Counted from the first letter of the stretch, positions 31,048-42,179 are shown. The stretch: DNA of 64,000 bases from Sclerotinia nivalis (GCA_029531795.1 CM055954.1:106584-170583); one strand, 5' to 3'. Program-made: numbers and translations. The notes: generated from the sequence alone by a model not told the origin.

Positions 31048-32916
31048 ATGGATCTTAAGATTCTTATCAAGGACATGATTAAAACTGATGAAATGGGTAG
31101 ATGTACCAATGCCTTTAAAATCCTTAGCAACCCTCAAATCCTTTTACAAGCTTACAATAATATAAAAAGTAAGCCAGGTAATATGGTTCCTGGATCAGAT
31201 AATGTTACACTAGATGGTATAAGCTCTAAGGAGTTAGTAACCAGTTCTAGAAATCTATTAAATGAATCCTATAAACCTAACCCTGTTAGAAGAGTATTTA
31301 TCCCGAAAGCTAACGGTAAACTTCGACCTTTGGGTATCAGTTCACCTAGGGATAAAATAATACAACAAGCCCTCCTATTTGTATTAGAAACAATATTAGA
31401 ACCTAAATTCTCAGACTTATCTCATGGATTCAGACCTAATAGAGGTTGTCATACAGCTCTAAGAAATATCAGAGACTGAAAAGGTGTCCCCTGATTTATT
31501 GAAGGAGATATCAAAGGCTTCTTCGACAATATTGACCACCAGATACTGGCTAATTTACTACTAAAACATTTCAACGAAGCAAGGCTAATACATCTCTATT
31601 GGAAATTTGTAAAAGCAGGCTACGTGGAATGGGATAACAAGAAATTCCAATTTGTTGCATCTGAAGTCGGAGTCCCTCAAGGAAGCATCATTAGTCCTAT
31701 TCTATCAAATTTAATTCTGCATGAACTAGATAAATACATCGAATCCATTATTGATAAGAGTAATAATCTGAATAAAAACATTAAACCATATATAGCTAAT
31801 ACAGCTTATAATAAACTAACTATGAGAATTTCTCGTATGAAAGGAAGACTGAATATTATCAAAGCCAAGGGTGAAAGACATCTTAAATCTTACACTGAAC
31901 TATATAAAAAATATATTAGAGACATAAAAGATAGAAAACGCCTTAAATCCTTAGTACCAAACCCTAAAAGCAAGCCTCATATCAAATACGTCAGATATGC
32001 GGACGATTGACTAATAGGAGTATGGGGTAACAGAAAGTTCGCATCCGATCTGAGAGATTCTATACAGAATTTTTTATCAGAATTAAAACTGGAACTATCC
32101 TTCGAAAAGACACTGATAACTAATTCTAGATCTCAACGAGCCAAATTTTTAGGTGTATACATAAAGAGAACCGCGTCCAACATTGGTGCTGCTTTTATGA
32201 TGAAGAGCAAAACAACTAATGAGCCTAATAGAAGAACACCCTACCCCGGAGGGGAGGGTAACCTTTGAATGACAGCTCCGATTTTAGAAATAGTAAAGAA
32301 ACTTGAAAAAAACAAATTTCTAACAACATCTAAATCACGATGAAACCCAAAGCCTATATCGAAATTCATTATGCTTCCTACAAGAGATATAATTCTTAGA
32401 TACAAATCAATTTTTAATGGTTACCTTAATTACTACAGCTTTGCGGACAATAAACCGCGGTTGAATAAGATACATTGAATACTGAAGGAAAGTCTTAGAA
32501 AAACTCTATGTAGAAAATTACAAATAAGCAAAAAAATGTTTTTACGTAAGTTTGGGAAGGACATCTTAGTTACTACTTATAAGAAGAACAAGACTAAATA
32601 TACAAACTTTTCAATTCCAGCCCTTGAACGTTCCCCTATGTTTTTCCTAGGTGGCTCAAGATTCACGGATCCTCTGGATATAGTTAGGTGAAAAATATCT
32701 ACAATCAATCCCTTCGAGAAAGTATGCTCTAGCTGTGGGTCAACCTCAGACATAGAAATGCATCATATTAAACATATCAGAACAATTAATTTAAAACTTG
32801 AGTCATTTGATAAAAAAATGGCTAGCATCAATCGTAAACAAGTTCCTCTATGTAGAAACTGTCATAATTTGGTACACGCAGGTAAATATCAGGGACTGTC
32901 CCTTAAACACTTATAA
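31048..32916 (+). CDS. Group II intron reverse transcriptase/maturase with HNH domain
   Basis: ATG at 31048 to TAA at 32914-32916, 622 codons, with TGA read as Trp throughout. RT motifs in order: RRVFIPKANGKLRPLGI, KIIQQALLFVLE, SHGFRPNRGCH, FIEGDIKGFFDNIDH, VGVPQGSIISPILSN, and the catalytic VRYADDW (YADD at residues 317-320). Then FLGVYIKR and the maturase/thumb region, and a C-terminal HNH zinc-type endonuclease: CSSCG (560), HHIKH, CRNCHNLVHAG (602). All catalytic residues are present and there is no frame break, so the intron may still be a mobile retroelement. The RT insertion between motifs is long and lysine-rich. Confidence 0.93.
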
Positions 32917-32951
32917 AATCAATTTACACGTCAATTATTAAAATTATATTG

Positions 32952-32987
32952 CCTTCATGCAAGACCAGTACTGGTCTTGCATGAAGG
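32952..32987. repeat. 36-bp palindrome, copy 4
   Basis: Perfect copy 35 bp after the stop of the RT/maturase ORF, within domain IV of the group II intron. Confidence 0.93.
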
Positions 32988-33452
32988 GTAGAAAAAGAAA
33001 GATTAAAGATAATAACTTTGCATCATATTACCTATGACACTAAAATTTTAGGAAGAGAAAAGAAGATTAATAATAAAAATACTGGTAATCATTCGATAAC
33101 TAGATGTCAAGAAGTCAGAGACTCCATAGTACCTTTTAGAATGGAACTAACTTAGGAAAGGGAGTCAGCCAGATTTACATATAGAATAAACTCATTGCAG
33201 CATGGAATACATGTTATTCACCTATCTACCATGAGTCCCTTTTCAATCAAAAACATAATCCTTTAATATCCGTTAAGGTTATTAGATATTAATAAATTGG
33301 TATACATTAATTAAGTTCTATAAAATCGGAACATATAATTAACATTAATATCCGTTTCTCTTCACGTAGGAAAATCTGGGGGAGAGCCGTATGCATTGAA
33401 AGGTGCACGTACGGTTCGGAAGGGGGTTCACTATACTGGGTTCCTACCTTAT

Positions 33453-33694
33453 TAACGGCTGAACCAGCAACTTGGGGGAATGTATAGCTCCGGCTAACTA
33501 TATTTAGTTTTTTACTATAACAATAAAAAATGTAAATATTTTATATATTGAAAAAATATAGTATCGATTTTGTCGAATAAAGTTCTAGATAGAATACTGA
33601 TTATGACTATTTTCTATCTATATGTCTTGACCAAATTACGTGCCAGCAGTCGCGGTAATACGTAGAAGACTAGTGTTATTCATCTTTAATAGGT
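33453..33694 (+). rRNA. rns: rns exon 2
   Basis: TAACGGCTGAACCAGCAACT to the 530 loop GTGCCAGCAGTCGCGGTAAT and CTTTAATAGGT. Breaks after the equivalent of E. coli 569; next exon starts TTAAAGGGTACCTAGACGG. It contains a long AT-rich insertion in a variable helix (33505-33630). Confidence 0.92.
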
Positions 33695-35074
33695 GCTTTG
33701 TGGTGTAGGATCTCACATATGTGCCTAAAATTACCAAACTCCGGGGACATCCTAAAGCTTCTGATACCAAGCTATAGTCGAAAGGCTATACGTGGCTGAA
33801 GTAATTACTCAGGTTTTTTATTAGATTGTTGATTAAATAATCTAATAGATAAGGTAACAAGTCAGAAGATGATCGAAAGAGAAATGGATTATCGCGGATC
33901 TAAATCAGTAATATCCCAAAATATTACTGTAAAAGAGCAACGAGTAGACGGTAGTTGATACATTAAACCTGTCCCTAAAAACAAGGAATTAATGTGTTTA
34001 AGGTGTACTCTAATGGGCTTCGAAAGAAGTTATCAAATCAGAATCCTTTCTAAGGAATTACATAAAAAAGATAGAAGGTTCTATTCTACTTCAAATATTT
34101 ACGTTAATAAGAATATCAATCCTTGATTTTTGACTGGGTTTATAGATGGTGAAGGATGTTTTAGAATTTCTTTAACTAAAGTCACTAGAGCTATAGGTTG
34201 AAGAGTACAACTCTTTTTCCAAATAAACTTACACGAGAAAGATATAGCATTGTTAGAAAATATACGTGACTACTTTGGCGTAGGAATGATACATAAATCT
34301 GGGACAAATCTCGTCCAATATAGAATACAGACTTTTGACGAATTATCTATTCTAATTAATCATTTGAATGATTACCCATTAGTTTCTAAAAAAAAATGAG
34401 ACTTTGAACTATTTAAACAAGCTCATGAATTAGTTAAGATGAATGAGCATTTAAATAAAGAAGGTATTTTAAAAATAGTTTCTCTTAAAGCATCTTTAAA
34501 TTTAGGACTATCTGAAGCATTGAAATTAGCATTTCCTAATGTAAAGAATGCCACGAAACTTACATCTAGTACTGTAAGTATTCCTGATCCTCATTGATTT
34601 TCAGGGTTTACTTCAGCTGAGGGTTGTTTCATGGTAGGTATTGCTAAATCTAAAGAGTCTACGACAGGATATCAAGTATATTTATCTTTTATAGTTACTC
34701 AACACGTTCGTGATGAATTATTATTAAAGTGTTTGGTTGATTATTTTAGTTGTGGAAGATTAGCCAGAAAGAGAGATGTTTATGAGTATCAGGTTTCCAA
34801 GTTTTCAGATGTAGAAAAGTTTATAGATTTTTTCGATAAATACCCTATCCTTGGAGAAAAGTCCAAGGACTATTTAGATTTTCGTACGGTGTCAGGAATA
34901 ATGAGATCAAAAGATCATTTAACTGAAGTAGGTGTTGCCAAAGTACGAATAATTAAACAGGGTATGAATAGAGGTCGGTAATTTTATTATAGGCAATTGG
35001 ATGAGATTTTCTCTCTTAATTCTAAGATAAATTTGCTAGGTCAGCATTTACGCCTATAGATGCTGATTGCCGTG
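33695..35074 (+). other. rns intron 2 (site 569), group I with LAGLIDADG ORF
   Basis: Core: CCAAACTCCGGGGACATCC near 33729, GGATTATCGCGGATCTAAAT near 33887, CTGTAAAAGAGCAACGAG near 33929, AAGGTGTACTCTAATGGGC near 34000. A hairpin with TTTATTAGATTG and CAATCTAATAG-like arms enlarges one loop (33816-33852). Ends in G at 35074. Confidence 0.9.
34013..34981 (+). CDS. LAGLIDADG homing endonuclease (rns intron 2)
   Basis: ATG at 34013 lies in the S segment of the intron core (ACTCTAATGGGC) and the frame runs to TAA at 34979-34981, TGA as Trp. Motif 1 WFLTGFIDGEGCFRI, motif 2 WFSGFTSAEGCFMV, and the standard endings ASLNLGLS and QGMNRGR. No break. Overlap of ORF start and ribozyme core is common for this family. 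Confidence 0.88.
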
Positions 35075-35420
35075 TTAAAGGGTACCTAGACGGTAAAATT
35101 AGTCTAAAATATGATACGGTTTTACTAGAGTTATATATAAGGAGGTGAGTATTTAAGGAGTAGAGTTGAAATTCAGTCATACCTTAAGGACTGGTAATGG
35201 CGAAAGCAACCTTTTATCTAATAACTGACGTTGAGGGACGAAGGCTCGGGTAGCGAACAGGATTAGATACCCTGGTAGTCCAAGCAGAAAATTATGAATG
35301 CCATAGATTAGAATATTTTTAGTTTATAAATGAAAGTGCAAGCATTCCACCTCAAGAGTAATGTGGCAACGCAGGAACTGAAACCATTAGACCGTTTCTG
35401 AAACCAGTAGTGAAGTATGT
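35075..35420 (+). rRNA. rns: rns exon 3
   Basis: TTAAAGGGTACCTAGACGG, then GGATTAGATACCCTGGTAGTC (790 loop) to AGTAGTGAAGTATGT. Breaks after the equivalent of E. coli 952. Confidence 0.93.
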
Positions 35421-37437
35421 GTGCGACAAGAAGCGGATATTAGTAATGTGGTGCGATCCCACTAGGCATTCTCTACCTAACACTACCTACACATGCTAGT
35501 CAGTAATGACTAGTGTGAAGCTGTAGGGACAAAGTAGCCTGTCTTAAATGACAATGCAAATACAAAAAGTTCTAAATGTATTTTCAGGAGCTAGTGTAAG
35601 TAAGACAAGGAGAGCGAAAGTCAAGGTAGCTATGACGCTTCGAAAGACTACTTATATTCTATATATCTATATGGAGTGTGAATTTGTGGAAGGGAATAGA
35701 TTTTACGTACTAATCTATTAGAGAAACCAAATTTCCACCGGAGTAAAGCTATCCTCCTAAATCTTACATAAATTGTGCTAATATCTGAACTTGGTAACCC
35801 CTTTATCTTCAGCTATAAACGAAGTGTTTTATAACTTATCTACCCTACTTCGTAGGGGTAGATATTGTAAAGCTATGCTTAAATATAGAAGAGGCAATAT
35901 ATAAGGTTTGGGTTTTCCAATGCCGAAGTTGTTGTATCGGGTAAAGGGAAGAGGAGAAGTTAAAAAGCAAAGGCCTAATATAAGATTTCGATCGAAGTTT
36001 TTCTTATATTATGGATAGAATTTTATATATATATTTTTAGCCCTATTTTATTGTTGTTGTACCTTTCTAGGTAGCTTATATGTTTAAAAACATATTATTC
36101 TTTGTATGCATAAGACTTTGTATGCATAAGACTAAACGCAATCCCTTTTTTCTTGTCTGTTTATTTGTCTATCCATTAGGTGGAAGACCGTCTTTGTTTA
36201 AATATTAATAAAAAAAAAAATAAAAAAAAAAAAATGACTAAACCCAGTAACATAATATCTATTAACCCTAATAAAATCTTTGGGCTCGCCCCAGCAAATA
36301 AACTGGATTTATGATTTCTTACTGGAATATCTGATGCTGAAGGTAGCTTTGGGATCAATATTTCAAAAGACTCGTCTCGGAAATCTGGTTATATTGTAAC
36401 GCACTTTTTTATGATGGGTTTAAATATAAAGGATAGGCCTATATTAGAAAGTATAAAATCCACATTAGGAGTGGGTGAGATATATTTACATCCTCAAGAT
36501 AATACTTGCAGATATAAAGTTAGTAATATCGATCAATTACTAAATGTAGTTATACCGCACTTTGAGGCTTATCCTTTAGTAACTCAGAAGGAATTTGACT
36601 TTAAGATTTTTCAAGAAATTCTTAAGTTGGTAAAAGACAAATCACACCTTACTTCGGAAGGTTTACAAGAAATTGTGAACTTAAAGTCGGCTATGAATTT
36701 GGGATTATCTGATAACTTATCGGAGGGATTCCCAAATACTAAGCCTTATCCTCGTGTTTCTATTAAGTTTAAAGGAATACCAGACCCGAACTGACTAATA
36801 GGTTTTATACAAGGCGAAGCTTGCTTTTATGTAAGCGTATATAAGTCACCAAAATCTAAAATAGGTTCGGCAGTTCAATTGGTCTTTAAGTTGACTCAAC
36901 ATTTAAGAGACATTGAACTTATTAAAGGTATAGTCGAATACTTAAATTGTGGCCGGGTAGAAGTAAGAGCAACACAAGCTTGTGATTTGACTGTTACATC
37001 CATTAGATGGTTTGAGAGTAAAATATTCCCCCTTTTAATTAACAGTTGTCTAACTGGAACTAAACTGTTAGACTTCCAAGACTTTCATAAAGTGTATAAT
37101 ATTATGAAAGTAAAAGGCCATTTAACCGTAGATGGCTTTAATGAGATACTTAAAATTAAAGAAGGTATGAACACAGGGCGTAAATAACAATAAAAAAAAT
37201 AAAAAAAGATGTATATCTAAAGTTTCTTTTATTTTGTGTAACAATACAAAATAGAAAGGCAGACTTAACATGCGGCAAAATCTGATGAAAGGGACTAATA
37301 GTATGTTGTCTTATAAGACCCTTTTGTTTGCGGCGATGGCTGCTAGGTGTAAACCAAAGATTTTTGTTTGAGCCGTATGCGATGAAAGTCGCACGTACGG
37401 TTCTTGAAGGGGGAAAGCCCGAGAGGGCCTACCTATC
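35421..37437 (+). other. rns intron 3 (site 952), group II with LAGLIDADG ORF
   Basis: Begins GTGCGACAAGAAGCGG. Domain V at ~37371-37404 (GAGCCGTATGCGATGAAAGT ... CGTACGGTTCTTG) and domain VI GGGGGAAAGCCCGAGAGGGC with end CCTACCTATC. It has no RT; a LAGLIDADG ORF occupies the domain III/IV region. A 17-bp direct repeat TTTGTATGCATAAGACT lies at ~36101-36134. Such LAGLIDADG-bearing group II introns are known from fungal rns. Confidence 0.9.
36234..37187 (+). CDS. LAGLIDADG endonuclease inside a group II intron
   Basis: ATG at 36234 follows a long poly-A tract; TAA at 37185-37187; TGA 36315 and 36792 as Trp. Motif 1 WFLTGISDAEGSFGI, motif 2 WLIGFIQGEACFYV, endings SAMNLGLS and EGMNTGR. Frame intact. 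The protein belongs to the same family as those in the neighbouring group I introns, showing that the endonuclease moved into a group II ribozyme. Confidence 0.9.
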
Positions 37438-37664
37438 TTGACTATTTAATTCGTCGTTACGCGAAAAACCTTACCACAATTTGTATAGTATCCCTGAAAA
37501 GATACTACAAGCGTTGCACGGTTGTCTTCAGTTAATGTCGTGAGATATTGGTTAATTCCATTAAATTAACGGAAACCCTTGCTTTATTTGCAAAATTTAT
37601 AAATAAAGCAGTTCACCAGTATATCGGAAATGATAACAGGGACCAAGACAAATCATCATGGCCT
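37438..37664 (+). rRNA. rns: rns exon 4
   Basis: TTGACTATTTAATTCGTCGT, AAAAACCTTACCACAATTTG, GTTAATGTCGTGAGAT and ACAAATCATCATGGCCT. Ends at the equivalent of E. coli ~1210. Confidence 0.92.
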
Positions 37665-39020
37665 GCCGAGCGTTGTAGGAATTCGCTTACGCGGGTAAAA
37701 TTGCCAAACTCCGGGGACACCCTAAAGCTTCTGGTACCAAGCTATAGCCGAGAGACTATATGTGGCTGAAGTAATTATTCAGGTATGGTAATAAGTCAGA
37801 AGGTAATCGAAAGTGCAAAGGGTTATCGCGGATCTAAGTCAGATAATATATCTGTAAAAGAGCAACGAGTAGACGGTAGTTGATGCATTAATCCAGCAGT
37901 ATGTAAAAAATTAATGCATTTTAGGTGTACTCTAACGGGTTCTGAAAGGAATTATCAAGTCAGAATCCTTTCTAACCAAATAAATATAGCAAGATTAACC
38001 ACTATATCTACGCCTTCTAACAAGATGAGCCCTTGATTTTTAACAGGGTTTGTGGATGCAGAAGGTTCTTTCTCAATATTAATTCAACATAATATTAAAT
38101 ATAAAACCAGTTGAAGAGTTAAACCTATTTTTGCTATTGGGCTACATGAAAAAGATGTTGCTCTATTAGAAGAGATTCAATTTACAATGGGTGTAGGTAA
38201 GATACATAAACATGGTAAAGATTCTGTTCAATATAGAGTAGAGTCTATTAAGGAATTACAAGTTATCCTCGACCATTTTGATAAGTATCCCCTTATGACA
38301 GCCAAGGCAGCTGACTATGCTTTATTTAAAAAAGCATTTAATGTGATAAAAGATGGAGAACATTTAAATAAAAATGGTTTATTGGAAATAGTAGGGATTA
38401 AGGCCTCTCTTAATCTAGGTTTAAATACTAGTTTAAAGGAAGCCTTTCCAGACGTTGTTATGTTTAATAGACCAGAATATACATTTAAAGGTCCTCTACA
38501 ACCGTTATGAGTAGCAGGGTTCATAAGTGGAGATGGTAGCTTTAATGTAAAAACTAGTAGTTCTATCTCAAGTAAACAAGGTAACAGAATTCAATTAAGA
38601 TTTGGGGTAGGTTTAAATATTGGGGATAAGGGACTTATCCTTGGTCTGGCTTCTTTCTTTAACTTAGAATATGGTAAACATGTACATACTACAAATGATT
38701 CTGTACATCTTGAAATTTCAAAATTTACAGACATTGTTGGTATAATAATACCATTTTTTGATAAATACCCTGTACAGGGTATAAAGGGTTTAGATTTCGC
38801 GGATTTCAATAAAGTGGCATCAATTATGGTAAATAAAGGGCATTTGACCCTAGATGGTTATAATAATATTAGGAGTATTAAAGAGGGAATGAATAAAAAT
38901 AGATTATAGTTAAAATACTAGTTGTCTATGATAAGGGACGCTTTTGATTTAGATTGACTTTTAAACCCGCAGGCTTAAGGTTAATGCATATTTATTTGTA
39001 CGGCAAATTTGATCGCTGTG
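37665..39020 (+). other. rns intron 4 (site ~1210), group I with LAGLIDADG ORF
   Basis: Core: TTGCCAAACTCCGGGGACAC near 37701, GGTTATCGCGGATCTAAGTC near 37820, CTGTAAAAGAGCAACGAG near 37852, TTAGGTGTACTCTAACGGG near 37921. Laid out like rns intron 2, including similar spacing from splice site to core. Ends in G at 39020. Confidence 0.88.
38025..38909 (+). CDS. LAGLIDADG homing endonuclease (rns intron 4)
   Basis: First in-frame ATG at 38025; the frame is open further upstream through the core, as in rns intron 2. TAG at 38907-38909. Motif 1 WFLTGFVDAEGSFSI, motif 2 WVAGFISGDGSFNV; endings ASLNLGLN and EGMNKNR. TGA as Trp. Intact. Confidence 0.88.
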
Positions 39021-39341
39021 AAATATTGTGGGCTATAGACGTGCCACATATTCCTATACAAAGAGATGCAAAAATGTGAATTTAAGCTAATCTCAAAAAG
39101 TAGGATAAAACATGGATTGTAGTCTGAAATTCGACTACATGAATAAGGAATTACTAGTAATCGTGAATCACCACGTCACGGTGGATTTAATCTCAGATAG
39201 GTACTAACTACTCGTCAGGCGCCGAAAGAAGTATGTGCAATAAGTTTGGCTAACTATTCTAATTTAATTCTAGATAAATAGGTCTAGTTATTATAGTGGA
39301 AGGTTTTCGTATGCGTGACTTTAATTGGTGTTAAGTCGAAA
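39021..39341 (+). rRNA. rns: rns exon 5
   Basis: AAATATTGTGGGCTATAGAC, ATTACTAGTAATCGTGAATC, TACTAACTACTCGTCAGGCG and TTAAGTCGAAAAC. The 3' limit falls in the conserved AAGTCGTAACAAGG region, so the decoding-site end of the rRNA is interrupted. The exact splice base was not resolved. Confidence 0.85.
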
Positions 39342-39894
39342 ACCAAAAAAAGAAATTGAGACCTTCTTTAACGTTTCAAAAAATGCCAAACTCCGGGGAC
39401 CCCCTAAAGCAGTTACTGCCAAGTCTACTGGATGAAAAAATAAAGAGTAAATGGCCTTTCGTAATGGAAAGGGTACGGCAATAATTCGTAACTGATTAAT
39501 CGAAAGATTGAATGGGCAATCGCGGATCTAAATGGACTTTAAATATATCATAATACGGCATACTATCTCCACTATGGCAATATATGATTGATAAATCTTA
39601 AAAGAGCAACGAGCAGATGGTATTTGTAGGTCCACTGGTGACTATTGCAACTACCTTTGGGTATGTGCAATAGTCTACCGAAAAGGATAAATAGTTAATT
39701 ATTCCTGCTTGTTATGCAAGAGGTATGTTTGAGAGACATATCTTTAGTATTTAGGTTTAAGTATATTTACCCTAGTCTAGGTGTTGTATTACACCAAGGT
39801 GGGATATTAAGGTGTGTTCTATATACAGTATAAATACTGATAAATAAATAAACTTCGTCTCAGACCTACATACATTACATTTGTACATGGTCGA
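39342..39894 (+). other. rns intron 5 near the 3' end, group I without ORF
   Basis: Core: GCCAAACTCCGGGGACC near 39385, GGGCAATCGCGGATCTAAAT near 39513, CTTAAAAGAGCAACGAGCAG near 39598, TTAAGGTGTGTTCTA near 39808. No ORF. Boundaries are approximate (about +/-15) because the flanking rRNA is purine-rich. Confidence 0.75.
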
Positions 39895-39946
39895 AGAAGG
39901 AAAAAAGGATATGGTTCGTGTAGTGGAAATTGCACGGGATTAATTA
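39895..39946 (+). rRNA. rns: rns exon 6, 3' end
   Basis: AAGGATATGGTTCGTGTAGT then GGAAATTGCACGGGATTAAT resembles the 3' terminal helix and tail after AACAAGG. Limits approximate. Confidence 0.6.
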
Positions 39947-39992
39947 ATATTAACAATAAAAAAGGGCAGTATGGCTCCGCCGTACTGCCTCA

Positions 39993-40067
39993 AGTCTAGG
40001 TTTGGAGCAGAGATCTCTTCTGCAAGTAAGAGATCTCTTAAATCTGGTTCGAATCCGGGATAGGCTC
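39993..40067 (+). tRNA. trnC: tRNA-Cys(GCA), probable but irregular
   Basis: Acceptor AGTCTAG / ATAGGCT (six pairs), T arm CTGG-TTCGAAT-CCGG, and loop TCTGCAAG with anticodon GCA. AGTCTA is a usual start for fungal mitochondrial trnC. The anticodon stem is extended by a perfect 10-11 bp inverted repeat (GAGATCTCTT / AAGAGATCTC), and the D arm is hard to fold. May be functional with odd arms or decayed. Immediately upstream is a hairpin GGCAGTATGGC / GCCGTACTGCC. Confidence 0.5.
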
Positions 40068-40127
40068 ATGAAAAAAACAATAAACTTAAATATTGAAAGC
40101 GAATTTGGATCTTTTCTAATTTTTTCC

Positions 40128-40220
40128 TTTTTTTGCCCTTCATGCAAGACCAGTACTGGTCTTGCATGAAGGTAGAAATAATTTTATTGTTACGTTATAG
40201 ATTTATTATAATTATAAAAA
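40128..40220. repeat. Element A with 36-bp palindrome, copy 5
   Basis: Border TTTTCCTTTTTTTGCC, palindrome 40137-40172, then GTAGAAATAATTTTATTGTT, ACGTTATAGATTTATTATAA and border AAAAAAAAGGCAAAAAAAAA. The same unit occurs at ~41866, ~47180 and ~61996. Confidence 0.88.
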
Positions 40221-40269
40221 AAAAGGCAAAAAAAAATAAGAGAAATAAAAGTGTCTGGGCACCGAAGGG

Positions 40270-41021
40270 GGTGCCAAAAATTTATTTGGATTTAAATGAT
40301 AAAAATACAACTTACAGTAAGAAGAAGAGGTCCGGTGTTTATCGTTGAATTAACAAGATAAACGGTGCCTCTTATATAGGTAGTAGTACGAATTTTACTA
40401 GAATACTTCGAGGTTATTTCTCTCCCTAGTTCTTAGAAAAAGAAGTAATTAAAAACCAAAGCATTATCTATAGAGCTTTATTAAAATATGGCTACTCTAA
40501 TTTTACCCCCCTTCGGAGGAAATTATAGAATATAGCGAGAGTGCTGATATAATTAAAAGAGAACAATACTACTTAGATTTCTTTAAACCTGAGTACAATA
40601 TCTGTCTTATAGCTGGTTCTAGTTTAGGTCGTGTAACTAGTGTTGAAACTCGTTTAAATTACGTAATGCTTTATTAGTTAGATTACATAACAATTTAAGT
40701 GATATTTCATTAAGAGAATATACATTATATACTCTTGCATAAATATTAGATGCATTGGCATCAAATATAACTAAATTGTTGAAAAATTTTAAGCAAATTA
40801 TGGCTGGAAGTGAAAGCAAAGTTACAATGGAAACTCGTACTAAGATATTAGCTTCGATTAAAACACCGTAAGCTGTAATAGTTACAGATTTAACTAGTGG
40901 TGTTACTACTACATACCTTTCGGCTAGAATAGCTGCAAATGCATTAGGTATAAGTAATTCTATAGTAATGGATAAATTAAATAATAAAAATACGAAAGTC
41001 TATAAGGCTGATCTAAAATAG
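40270..41021 (+). pseudogene. Free-standing GIY-YIG endonuclease relic
   Basis: Reads RSGVYRWINKINGASYIGSS (40330-40385), so the GIY and YIG halves are present. Then TAG interrupts near 40428, a GC block CCCCCCTTCGGAGG near 40506 shifts the frame, and REQYYLDFFKPEYNICLIAG follows in another frame. Two NUMOD1-like scraps near 40890-41010 (LSARIAANALGISNSIVM) end it. It lies downstream of rns and outside any recognisable intron. Relative of the nad5-fused GIY-YIG ORF. Confidence 0.8.
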
Positions 41022-41339
41022 AAAGTGGGAGACCTAGCCGAGGCTAGAACTGATTAAGGTTAACAATACATAAAAGGGGAAATAGTTGTGCTATTAAAAA
41101 TCCATTAGTAAGATTACTAGTATTCTCATACTTAATATAAAATAAATAAGGTATTATTTATTTTTTTGCGTTTATAAGCAAGGTATAAAGTTGGTATAAC
41201 AAATGTTGCTTAATTTTATTTATATTTAAGACCTAGCCTTATTTCTTAGTTAGCAAGGGATATACTTTAAATTTTTATTTTCTTTTATTTTTTTATTAGT
41301 ATAAATTTATACTAATAAATATTAATTTATGCTAGTTAA

Positions 41340-41424
41340 AGGAAACTTCCATAATTGGTAAGATGGGTTGAGCTGTAAACTCAATAGTATTGTACTTTTA
41401 AGAGTTCGAATCTCTTGTTTCCTA
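41340..41424 (+). tRNA. trnY: tRNA-Tyr(GTA)
   Basis: Acceptor AGGAAAC / GTTTCCT, D arm CCAT-AATTGGTA-AGATGG, anticodon loop CTGTAAA in stem TTGAG / CTCAA, long variable arm as in class II tRNAs, T arm AAGAG-TTCGAAT-CTCTT. All arms pair. Confidence 0.95.
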
Positions 41425-41636
41425 TTAATAGTAACTTTTTATTATATAATAAATAATTATTTATATTTTAATAAATATATTTAAATGACAGATATAAAAT
41501 TTATAAGCTTTGAAACATATACGTAATAGGGAAAGACCTTGGGGGGGGGGGGGTTGAAAATGGCTACCTCTACTTTATTTCTTTTTTTTTTTTAATAAAT
41601 AATTTTATTAATATAAATATAGCTTTATTATCTCAA

Positions 41637-41682
41637 ATTATTTGGCAGTGTAACAAGCTTGTTTACACTGCCAAATAATTTT
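41637..41682. repeat. Long inverted repeat (hairpin)
   Basis: AATTATTTGGCAGTGTAA then CAAGCTTG then TTACACTGCCAAATAATT: two perfectly complementary 18-base arms, with the palindromic CAAGCTTG between them extending the symmetry. Not one of the repeat families above. Confidence 0.85.
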
Positions 41683-41865
41683 TTATTAACCAAGTTTTAT
41701 ATTGTTAAATGGTCAAATTTAGTAAAATAGATATCTTTTAATGTCGTAGGACTAAGAGGCCTTTTTTATATAATATTTTTCAGGTATCCTTTATTATGCT
41801 AACTATGATCTTTAGCTATGTATAAAGAGTTGAAAAGCACTATCTCTATTCTCCTTTATTTTTTC

Positions 41866-41973
41866 CTTTTTTTTTGCCCTTCATGCAAGACCAGTACTGG
41901 TCTTGCATGAAGGTAGGAATAATTTTATTGTTACGTTATAGATTTATTATAATTATAAAAAAAAGGCAAAAAA
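41866..41973. repeat. Element A with 36-bp palindrome, copy 6
   Basis: TTATTTTTTCCTTTTTTTTT, GCC, palindrome 41878-41913, GTAGGAATAATTTTATTGTT, ACGTTATAG and AAAAAAAAGGCAAAAAAAAA. Same unit as at 40128. Confidence 0.9.
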
Positions 41974-42127
41974 AAAATAAGGGATGAGGAATATATTTAA
42001 CTTTATGTTTTTTTCGCTAGTAATTTAGTAAATAATGTCAAATGGTTTATATATAATTCATAAAACAAAATATTGTTTTAAAGCTTACTTATACTGTATG
42101 TATGGATGTATGGATGTTTTACAGAAC

Positions 42128-42179
42128 TCTATCCCTATCCCTATCCCCCGGGGGATAGGGATAGGGATAGGGATAGGGG
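42128..42179. repeat. Hexamer palindrome (ATCCCT)n/(AGGGAT)n
   Basis: Three ATCCCT-type units, a CCCCCGGGGG centre and four GGATAG-type units, forming a hairpin whose purine arm could alternatively fold as a G-quadruplex. Confidence 0.85.

Larger units (their letters stand above)
29732..33452 (+). other. rns intron 1 (site 379), group II with RT/HNH ORF
   Basis: Begins GTGCGCTGTC. Domain V is clear at ~33386-33418 (GAGCCGTATGCATTGAAAGG ... CACGTACGGTTC), followed by a domain VI stem and the end CCTACCTTAT. The ORF lies where domain IV belongs. A degenerate 36-bp palindrome (30812) precedes the ORF and an intact one (32952) follows it. About 3.7 kb. Confidence 0.9.
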
